A stretch of DNA of 9,487 nt, taken from the NCBI GenBank assembly GCA_000433115.1, contig FR892237.1, positions 16,371 to 25,857 of the forward strand, in the 5' to 3' direction. Positions 1 through 5,290 of this stretch are shown here, piece by piece. The stretch is from Ruminococcus sp. CAG:382. Its GTDB lineage: Bacteria; Bacillota; Clostridia; Oscillospirales; CAG-382. The notes beneath the pieces were generated by a model. That model was not told where the DNA came from. It was given only the letters and a program-made list of their open reading frames with translations, and ran no database searches. Both the position numbers and the translations under genes were made by a program. Position 1 is the first letter of the stretch, and every line of letters begins with the position of its first letter.

Positions 1-1307
1 TTGAAAACGTCGTCACCGTAAAATCCGTATTGGGCAAGGCGGTTCCGTGCGTCTCCGGTCGTCATATCGGGGTCTGTTTCAAGCAGTTCTTCAATGACCG
101 TATTGGCGGGATTGAGCTGCTGAATCTCCTGATCGTAATATCCGACGGTCTGCGAATATCCAAGTTCACAGACGCCGCTGTCGGCTTTGAGCTGCCCGTT
201 GATTATTTTCAGCAATGTGGATTTTCCACATCCGTTCGGACCGATAACGAGCATGCGGTCGCCCTTCTTAAGCTCAAACGACAAATCGGAAAAAAGACTG
301 TTACCGTCAAAGCTCTTTGAAAGATGGCGTACTGAAAGCACGTCGCTGCTTCCGGATACGCTTTGAACCACAATGTTTATACTCTTGGGAGGAGCCTTCG
401 GCTTTTCAAGCCTGACCATTCGGTCGATAGCTTTCTGACGACTTTCGGCAGCGATTATGTTCCGCTCTCTGTTCCATTTGCGCTGATTCTCAATAAACGC
501 TTCAAGACGCTTTATTTCCTTTTGTTGCTGTTCGTAATGTTTGGCAGCATCTTCTGTCAGCTTGCGTTTCTTCTCCTTGAATTCACTGTATCCTCCCTGA
601 TATTTTGTCGCGGTGAGATTTTCGATTTCAAGTGTCGTGGTCGTAACGCGGTCAAGAAAGAAGCGGTCATGCGAGACGATCATGAACGCGGCTGACGATG
701 AACGGATGTAATCCTCCAGCCATTCGACGGTTTCGATGTCAAGATGATTGGTTGGTTCGTCAAGAATAATTAGCTTGCTGTCGGTCAGAAGAAGTGTTGC
801 AAGCGCAAGTCGCGTTCTTTGACCGCCCGAAAGATTTTCGGCAGGAAAATCATACATATCAGCACGGAATCCGAAGCGCGCCAGAAACGATTTGGTTTTT
901 GTTTTGTATTCGGCGCCGCCTTTCAGCTTGAAATCGTAAAGGCGTGAGGTATACTGGTCGGTAAGCGACGGGTCATCCTTAAGACGGTCGGCAAGCTCCT
1001 CGAGTTCGCGCTCTGTCCTGATAAGCGATTCGAAAGCAGATACGGCGTATTCATATACGGTTTTGCCGATAAAATCCGTATCTATAATCTGGTTGAGCAT
1101 ACCGACAGTACAGTCCTTACGTATGCTGACGGTTCCTGAGGTCGGTTCGGTTTTGCCGCAGATTATATTCAGCAATGTTGACTTTCCGGCACCGTTGACT
1201 CCGATTATGCCCATTTTTTCGCCGTCATTCAGGGAAAACGTTATATTCTTAATTATTTCTTTTGTTCCGTAAGAAAGCGATATATTATCGCAGTTTAAAA
1301 TACTCAT
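1..1307 (-). CDS. ABC-F family ATPase (ribosome-associated), C-terminus cut by window edge
   Basis: Reading the reverse complement from the ATG at 1307-1305 gives 435 codons with no stop, continuing past base 1. Domain 1 shows Walker A GVNGAGKST (residues 36-44), signature LSGGQ (159-163), Walker B with LDEPTNHLD (182-190) and switch histidine in SHDR (212-215). A charged linker rich in Lys, Arg, Glu and Gln follows (about 230-325), then a second Walker A GPNGCGKST (356-364); the second signature lies outside the window. Two ABC cassettes joined by a charged linker and no membrane segment define ABC-F proteins, soluble ATPases that act at the ribosomal E-site in translation or antibiotic protection. 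Members usually have 500-650 residues, so about three quarters is present. I cannot tell a housekeeping Uup/YfmR-like member from a resistance type. An in-frame TGA lies five codons upstream with no other start between, so this ATG is the first possible start. No Shine-Dalgarno site is visible. Confidence 0.95.
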   Translation of the reverse strand, partial: MSILNCDNISLSYGTKEIIKNITFSLNDGEKMGIIGVNGAGKSTLLNIICGKTEPTSGTVSIRKDCTVGMLNQIIDTDFIGKTVYEYAVSAFESLIRTERELEELADRLKDDPSLTDQYTSRLYDFKLKGGAEYKTKTKSFLARFGFRADMYDFPAENLSGGQRTRLALATLLLTDSKLIILDEPTNHLDIETVEWLEDYIRSSSAAFMIVSHDRFFLDRVTTTTLEIENLTATKYQGGYSEFKEKKRKLTEDAAKHYEQQQKEIKRLEAFIENQRKWNRERNIIAAESRQKAIDRMVRLEKPKAPPKSINIVVQSVSGSSDVLSVRHLSKSFDGNSLFSDLSFELKKGDRMLVIGPNGCGKSTLLKIINGQLKADSGVCELGYSQTVGYYDQEIQQLNPANTVIEELLETDPDMTTGDARNRLAQYGFYGDDVF

Positions 1308-1313
1308 ATACGC

Positions 1314-1342
1314 ATTATATCATGTTCAGCACGGGAAATCAA
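1314..1342 (-). promoter_or_regulatory. Promoter of the ABC-F gene
   Basis: On the minus strand TTGATT (1342-1337) is followed by a 17-base spacer and a perfect TATAAT (1319-1314) preceded by TG one base upstream (extended -10). The -10 ends only 6 bases before the ATG, so the expected transcription start falls at or next to the start codon. Confidence 0.75.
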
Positions 1343-1374
1343 CAACAAAAAGTGCCGAATATCGAAATATACTA

Positions 1375-1403
1375 TTGTAATACGTATAATAATGTGTTAT
1401 AAT
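1375..1403 (+). promoter_or_regulatory. Promoter of the solute-binding lipoprotein gene
   Basis: TTGTAA (1375-1380), a 17-base spacer, then TATAAT (1398-1403). The predicted transcript starts near 1410, leaving a leader of about 20 bases that contains the AGGAG at 1419-1423. A second TATAAT-like box at 1385-1390 lies in the spacer and has no matching -35. Confidence 0.7.
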
Positions 1404-1430
1404 TATAAAAAATACAACAGGAGCAGACAT

Positions 1431-2945
1431 ATGAAAAAAATTATCGCAACAGTTCTTATGCTTACCATGCTTCTCGCCTCCTTTGCGGCATGTAACAACG
1501 ATTCAGATGAATCGTCCGCGCCTGCCGGAAGCCGGACGGAAAGCACGACATCCGATGCGGTATCTGCCGATTTGTCCTCCGGCGAGGAGGTTTCCGAAGG
1601 ATTTCCGCTTGAGGCAAAATTTTATGACACTGAAATCACAATTTTAGTCCGTTCCAATCACACTTTCGGCGCTATCCAGTTTGTCGGTAACGAGGATGAC
1701 GATGAGGTCAAATATGACCGCATCAGTGACGAAGTAAAATCACGTAACGACATTATTGAAACCGAATACGGAATCACAATCAACGCCGTCAAGAGCTCAA
1801 CTCCCGGCGTAACAGCACGTGACTACGCACTTGCAGGTGATGATACATATGATCTCGTATGTGAATCTGCAAACAATCTGCTCCCCGGCGTTCAGGATAA
1901 GTGTTTCTGGAGTCTTGACGATCTGCTTCAACTTGACAGACCGTGGTATGACCAGAGCGCACGCGATAACCTTTCCATCGACGGCAGAACCTTCTTCGTC
2001 GCGGGCAACATGCTTCTTACGGACGACGATTATACCTACTGCTGCCTTTTCAACAAGAAGATGTATGAAGAAAACCCGGAGCTGTTCGGCAGATACGGCA
2101 GTATATATGACATCGTAAAAGAAGGCAAATGGACATACGACACATTCTATGAAATGTGCAAGGTTGTTTCGGCTCCCGATGAAGACGGTCAGTGGGGCAC
2201 AGATGGCGGCACATACGGTAATATCTCCGAAGGTTATGTTACCGCCATCTGGGTCAACGGTGCAGGCGTCAGAACCGTCGAAAAAGACGGAAACGGCGGA
2301 CTTTATCTGAATGTCGCAAGCGATCGCAGTGTAAATGCCTTTAATAAGGTGTTTGAAATTATGGCTGACAAGACAAATACGATCCGTGTTGAGCAGTTCA
2401 GCTCCGACGGCTGGAAAAAGACATCTCGGATGTTTATGACCGGTAAGGGTCTGTTCTACGGAACCACCATCACTGCTATTCTCAATATCAAGAACGCAGA
2501 ACTTGAAGATAAGGTATATACCGGCGTTCTTCCCGTTCCGAAGCTTGACGATGAGCAGGAAGAATATTACTGCGGTATCAACGCATACCAGTCATCCGTG
2601 ATCGGAATTCCTTCATCAAACAGTGCAAGACTTGAAGCGAGTTGCTATCTCATTGAGCTTCTCGGTTATTACAGCGACAGAGTTTCTCAGGCTTACTATG
2701 AGGTTACCATGAAGAACCAGGCTCTGCGCGACGACGAGGACAGCGAAATGCTCGATTACATCACCTCTCATCGTCTCTACGACCTTGGTGCGCTTTTCAA
2801 CTGGGGAGGCAGACTCATCGGCATTTACAGCGACGTTATGCGCAGCGGGACCAATACACTTATATCCTCCTTTGAGGGAATTCAGGATTCCGCACAGAGC
2901 GCCATGGATGATACTCTTGAGGCATATCGCGAGATATTCCAGTAA
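1431..2945 (+). CDS. Extracellular solute-binding lipoprotein (ABC-transporter type, orphan)
   Basis: The 504-residue product begins with a lipoprotein signal peptide: two lysines, a hydrophobic core, then FAAC with the lipid-anchored cysteine at residue 21. A Ser/Thr/Asp/Glu-rich tether follows (about 22-50). The mature part has features of large clostridial sugar- or oligosaccharide-type binding proteins: a beta-strand opening with ITILVRS, a TYDLVCES-like segment, a GKWTYDTFYEM segment resembling the conserved GKWTWD region of family 1 binding proteins, and a helical C-terminus. Such proteins sit on the outer face of the membrane and hand a ligand to an ABC permease. No permease or ATPase partner lies beside it, so the ligand is unknown. 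The start at 1431 was chosen over the in-frame ATG at 1392 because AGGAG lies 7 bases upstream and the signal peptide begins there; 1392 lies within the promoter. Family assignment is by overall resemblance. Confidence 0.85.
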   Translation: MKKIIATVLMLTMLLASFAACNNDSDESSAPAGSRTESTTSDAVSADLSSGEEVSEGFPLEAKFYDTEITILVRSNHTFGAIQFVGNEDDDEVKYDRISDEVKSRNDIIETEYGITINAVKSSTPGVTARDYALAGDDTYDLVCESANNLLPGVQDKCFWSLDDLLQLDRPWYDQSARDNLSIDGRTFFVAGNMLLTDDDYTYCCLFNKKMYEENPELFGRYGSIYDIVKEGKWTYDTFYEMCKVVSAPDEDGQWGTDGGTYGNISEGYVTAIWVNGAGVRTVEKDGNGGLYLNVASDRSVNAFNKVFEIMADKTNTIRVEQFSSDGWKKTSRMFMTGKGLFYGTTITAILNIKNAELEDKVYTGVLPVPKLDDEQEEYYCGINAYQSSVIGIPSSNSARLEASCYLIELLGYYSDRVSQAYYEVTMKNQALRDDEDSEMLDYITSHRLYDLGALFNWGGRLIGIYSDVMRSGTNTLISSFEGIQDSAQSAMDDTLEAYREIFQ

Positions 2946-2962
2946 TAATTAATATCACGGAG

Positions 2963-2994
2963 AGAGGACTGCTTTGCGGCAGTCCTCTGTTACT
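2963..2994 (+). terminator. Probable terminator of the solute-binding protein gene
   Basis: A perfect 10-bp stem (2963-2972 with 2979-2988) and a 6-base loop start 17 bases after the stop codon. The T-run after it is poor (GTTACT), so it may end transcription incompletely or mainly protect the 3' end. Confidence 0.65.
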
Positions 2995-3082
2995 GTCAGC
3001 AGGCTGAATATCGAGGCTTTTTGTCGTATTATGTGCCGTTTCGGATCTGTGCAAGTTTTTGAAAATAAAATCGAAAAAACAC

Positions 3083-3111
3083 TTGACAAAGAGTCGCAGA
3101 CATGATATAAT
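3083..3111 (+). promoter_or_regulatory. Consensus promoter of tRNA-Ser
   Basis: TTGACA (3083-3088), an exact 17-base spacer, TATAAT (3106-3111), with TG one base before the -10 (extended -10). The bases just upstream (3055-3082) are rich in A and T runs and could act as an UP element. Such strength suits a stable RNA gene. Expected start near 3118. Confidence 0.9.
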
Positions 3112-3160
3112 ACAAAACGTTGTGAGCGCCGCGAGGTGTCTTGCATGAGAATATCAGAAT

Positions 3161-3252
3161 GGAGAAGTCGCCTAGTTGGTCGAGGGCGCACGACTGGAAA
3201 TCGTGTAGGCGTCAAAAGCGCCTCCAGGGTTCGAATCCCTGCTTCTCCGCCA
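3161..3252 (+). tRNA. tRNA-Ser (anticodon GGA)
   Basis: A complete class II tRNA. The acceptor stem GGAGAAG (3161-3167) pairs with CTTCTCC (3242-3248), followed by discriminator G and an encoded CCA. The anticodon stem CACGA/TCGTG (3189-3193, 3201-3205) holds loop CTGGAAA with GGA at 3196-3198, which reads UCC and UCU. A long variable arm has a GGCG/CGCC stem. The T arm CAGGG-TTCGAAT-CCCTG (3225-3241) is perfect. The long variable arm and G73 are the usual serine identity elements. Confidence 0.97.
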
Positions 3253-3282
3253 TAAAGAGACTATAAAAAAGATATAGCCCGT

Positions 3283-3309
3283 GAAAACCCCGATTTTATC
3301 GGGGTTTTC
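3283..3309 (+). terminator. Intrinsic terminator of tRNA-Ser
   Basis: An uninterrupted stem AAAACCCCGAT (3284-3294) and ATCGGGGTTTT (3298-3308) with a TTT loop, plus one more G-C pair. The A-tract/T-tract symmetry means it could work on both strands. It lies 30 bases past the CCA end. Confidence 0.9.
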
Positions 3310-3310
3310 G

Positions 3311-3739
3311 ACATTTATACGGCGAAATTCCGGCAAACGTTTATGCAGATATAAAAGGCGCTTTCCCTTTGTAAGAGGGCTTGACTTCTTTCACAACCGA
3401 ATAATGCTTCCGACGAATTGATTCATCGCGGAGTTTTATGCAAACCCGACCGTGAAAAGCCTTTGACAAACGGGGTGTTCTGTGTTGAAGGGAAGAGAAT
3501 TAACCCTTAAGATAAATCCAGAACAGAGAGTAATCTCGTGATATCTTTTTTGCGGCGTTGTATAAAGACCTTCCCGTGCAAAGTTCGGGAAGGTCACTTA
3601 TACGTGTTTCACAAAACGCCCTGCGAGGCGACAGGTGTGGTAGTGCCGGAGAGATTTCTGTTCCGCAGCGGGCAAAAGAATTCGATCTGCCGAATACCTC
3701 ATTCACTTCAAATTCGAGTTTGATTCAAAAAACGCGTTA
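3311..3739. other. Intergenic region of about 430 bases without a credible gene
   Basis: Open frames here on both strands lack ribosome sites, overlap one another and have no recognisable protein composition. What can be seen is a set of inverted repeats in the right half: the large nested stem at 3554-3620, a CCTG/CAGG stem (3620-3623 with 3632-3635), ATTCG/CGAAT (3680-3684 with 3691-3695) and a short TCAAA/TTTGA hairpin near 3708-3723. The left part (3311-3540) shows no structure I can support. The clustering of stems suggests a structured RNA or a dispersed repeat rather than a decayed gene. Confidence 0.55.
3554..3620. repeat. Long nested inverted repeat, possible structured RNA element
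   Basis: Three collinear stems: GGCGTT (3554-3559) with AACGCC (3615-3620); GTATAA (3560-3565) with TTATAC (3598-3603); GACCTTCCCG (3567-3576) with CGGGAAGGTC (3586-3595), closing a 9-base loop. The total is 22 base pairs. The only interruptions are a small internal loop (A against AC) and an 11-base bulge (3604-3614), which could itself form GTG-TTT-CAC. No T-run follows on the plus strand, so it is not an ordinary terminator. Confidence 0.7.
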
Positions 3740-3768
3740 TTGTCTTCGTGGAATTTTTATGGTATCAT
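3740..3768 (+). promoter_or_regulatory. Promoter of the Xre-type regulator gene
   Basis: TTGTCT (3740-3745), a 17-base spacer, TATCAT (3763-3768). Each box keeps at least four consensus positions. The transcript would start near 3775, about 43 bases before the chosen start codon. Confidence 0.55.
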
Positions 3769-3771
3769 AAA
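3756..3771. promoter_or_regulatory. Dyad over the -10 box, candidate operator
   Basis: TTTATG (3756-3761) and CATAAA (3766-3771) form a perfect 6-bp inverted repeat around GTAT. The dyad covers the whole -10 of the regulator's own promoter, a usual place for an autorepressor site. Binding is inference. Confidence 0.4.
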
Positions 3772-3817
3772 TACACCGAGCCGGAACGGAATCAATTTTC
3801 AAAGGATAAACGTTATT

Positions 3818-4888
3818 ATGAAGTCAATAGGTGAAAAGATAAAAGAATACAGGCAGAAAAAACAGATGACGCAAGAGCAGCTTGCTTCGTGCCTGAATGT
3901 CACATTTCAAACGGTTTCCAAATGGGAGACCGGCATATCGAGCCCGGATTTATCTTTAATTGCTCCTCTTACAAAAGTTTTTCATATATCCGCCGATGAG
4001 TTATTGGGTATCAGTGATGTTGAAGCCGACAAAAGATACGAGGAACTCAAACAGGATTACGAACGCACCTTTAAGACAGAAGATTTTGTAAGGCGTCAAA
4101 GAATATGCGAGATTGCCGTATCAGAATATCCCGGTGATATGGAGTGGTTGAACAATCTCGCCTGGGTGGTATCTAACCGTTCCTTTTCATACGAGGACAA
4201 CGACAGATATATTGCAGAGCAGGAAAAAGCAATAAAACTGTTTGATGCCGTCATTAAAAATTGCAAAGATGATCTTATCAAAGGCAGCGCCATACAAGGA
4301 ATTACTCAATTACTTGGTTGGAGAGGACGCCGGGACGAGGCGAGAAAGTATGCCGAAATGATTCCGGAGCAGACAATGATTTCGCGCGATGCGGTTATGG
4401 AAAACATTTTGGAAGGCGACGAGCTGCTCCTGTTCAGACAAAAAAGGATTAAAAGTCACCTTGAAGGTATCCTCGGGAACTTGTCAGTGATGCCTGCGGT
4501 GTATGCTCCACTTATGCAGGATATTATCAACGTAATTATTCGCGACGGAAATTACATTGCATTTAACGACTGCTTGTACCGCTCCCTAAAAAGGCAGATC
4601 AATCATATATTGAAGCACGAGTCCAATGCCTCAAAAGACGGGATTTGTAACCTGCTGAAAGAAATGAAGTCATATGCGAAAGCATATGATGAAATTGTTT
4701 TTTCAAAACCGGGAGTTTACAAATATACTGCACCTTGTTTCGATCATATTGAAGAAGACACACGAGAGTGGTTCGGAAATGAGGGCGAGCCGATGATGCA
4801 GGACTTCTATAAATATCTTGAAAGAGCACAGTTTGATTTTCTGCGCGATGATGAGGAATTTACTGCCTTGGAGAAGCAGGCGGGTTGA
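3818..4888 (+). CDS. Xre-family transcriptional regulator with long helical (TPR-like) C-terminal region
   Basis: The 356-residue cytoplasmic protein has an N-terminal lambda-repressor/Cro-type helix-turn-helix at about residues 4-63. It includes MTQEQLASCLNV, TFQTVSKWETG (recognition helix, residues 30-39) and ISADELLG at its end. The remainder (about 68-356) is rich in predicted helices. A stretch near 95-200 alternates hydrophobic and charged residues in the manner of TPR repeats (EYPGDMEWLNNLAWVV, then GWRGRRDEARKYAEMIPE). Xre proteins with helical repeat tails often bind a ligand or peptide, but nothing here identifies one. The start at 3818 is preferred over the in-frame ATG at 3740, which lies in the promoter; AAAGGA ends 11 bases upstream of 3818 and the DNA-binding domain begins right there. 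The gene stands alone between its promoter and a terminator. The lipoprotein operon downstream is a possible target (inference). Confidence 0.88.
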   Translation: MKSIGEKIKEYRQKKQMTQEQLASCLNVTFQTVSKWETGISSPDLSLIAPLTKVFHISADELLGISDVEADKRYEELKQDYERTFKTEDFVRRQRICEIAVSEYPGDMEWLNNLAWVVSNRSFSYEDNDRYIAEQEKAIKLFDAVIKNCKDDLIKGSAIQGITQLLGWRGRRDEARKYAEMIPEQTMISRDAVMENILEGDELLLFRQKRIKSHLEGILGNLSVMPAVYAPLMQDIINVIIRDGNYIAFNDCLYRSLKRQINHILKHESNASKDGICNLLKEMKSYAKAYDEIVFSKPGVYKYTAPCFDHIEEDTREWFGNEGEPMMQDFYKYLERAQFDFLRDDEEFTALEKQAG

Positions 4889-4992
4889 TGCAAAAAATGA
4901 AAGCGGAATCCGTAAATGCTCATAAATTTATAAGTCCGGATTCATGAATGTGCGGAAGTGAAAAACAAATATCTTTTTCAGCGGCGCGATAC

Positions 4993-5027
4993 AGAAAAAG
5001 CACCTTGAAACAGGTGCTTTTTCTTTT
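4993..5027 (+). terminator. Intrinsic terminator after the regulator gene
   Basis: A 13-bp stem (4993-5005 with 5012-5024) built on AAAAAGCACCT/AGGTGCTTTTT, with loop TGAAAC and a T-rich 3' side. It lies about 105 bases after the stop codon. The bases between hold only a weak GAATCCG/CGGATTC inverted repeat. Confidence 0.88.
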
Positions 5028-5031
5028 GCCC

Positions 5032-5060
5032 TTGACAAGCAGATGATGTTATGATATAAT
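5032..5060 (+). promoter_or_regulatory. Consensus promoter of the leader ORF and lipoprotein operon
   Basis: Perfect TTGACA (5032-5037), 17-base spacer and perfect TATAAT (5055-5060), with TG one base upstream of the -10. It begins right after the preceding terminator. Expected start near 5067. This is as strong as the tRNA promoter, which is notable for a set of lipoprotein genes. Confidence 0.88.
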
Positions 5061-5124
5061 CTGTAATACAAGAAGAAACAATTTAATATTCATGATTTAA
5101 CGTTCTGCAACGGAGGATACGGTC

Positions 5125-5208
5125 ATGACACCGAAGTTTTATTCAACCTGTCTCTTGTCCCCGCATTTTCTTTCAGTCCGCTTGATTTTACTGATATATC
5201 GCGCATAA
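5125..5208 (+). CDS. 27-residue putative leader peptide
   Basis: An ATG at 5125 sits 8 bases after a strong GGAGG (5112-5116) and opens 27 sense codons ending in TAA. The peptide starts MTPKFYSTC and ends with a hydrophobic stretch, RLILLIYRA. It contains seven leucines and no run of one charged amino acid, so classic amino-acid attenuation is not indicated. Its last two sense codons and stop lie in the 5' arm of the terminator at 5201-5244, so a ribosome finishing the peptide would cover that arm. This points to a regulatory leader peptide for the lipoprotein operon. The alternative is a small functional peptide with its own terminator, for example a signal peptide linked to the Xre regulator upstream. 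I do not recognise the sequence. Confidence 0.6.
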   Translation: MTPKFYSTCLLSPHFLSVRLILLIYRA

Positions 5209-5244
5209 CCCGATTTTTTAACGGTCGGATTATGCGCTTTTTTT
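5201..5244 (+). terminator. Intrinsic terminator overlapping the leader ORF stop, likely attenuator
   Basis: The stem GCGCATAA plus CCGA (5201-5213) pairs with TCGG plus TTATGCGC (5225-5237) with one C-A mismatch and an 11-base loop, followed by seven T. It lies between the only visible promoter and the lipoprotein genes, 46 bases before the first of them. I found no upstream segment clearly complementary to either arm, so control by ribosome occupancy fits better than an alternative antiterminator hairpin (inference). Confidence 0.85.
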
Positions 5245-5290
5245 GTCTCTTTAATGAAAAATAACCGAGAAGAAACGGAGAAAACTATTT

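Noticed and set aside
1392..1430. Earlier in-frame ATG for the solute-binding protein
   Set aside because: It lies within the promoter, lacks a ribosome site, and would put charged residues before a signal peptide that starts properly at 1431.
2860..3215. Minus-strand open frames across the binding-protein 3' end, hairpin and tRNA
   Set aside because: They cross a tRNA gene and a promoter and lack start signals.
3463..3491. TTGACA at 3463-3468 as another promoter
   Set aside because: No -10 box occurs at a usable distance (TGAAGG at the 17-base position).
3500..3770. Short open frames of 61-70 codons on both strands in the intergenic region
   Set aside because: They overlap each other, have no ribosome sites and no domain signal, and run through the long inverted repeat.
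3740..3817. Earlier in-frame ATG for the Xre regulator
   Set aside because: It overlaps the predicted -35 box and adds 26 residues unlike the family; the DNA-binding domain starts at 3818.
4906..4943. GAATCCG/CGGATTC inverted repeat after the regulator
   Set aside because: Seven base pairs with a 24-base loop; likely chance, and a true terminator follows at 4993.
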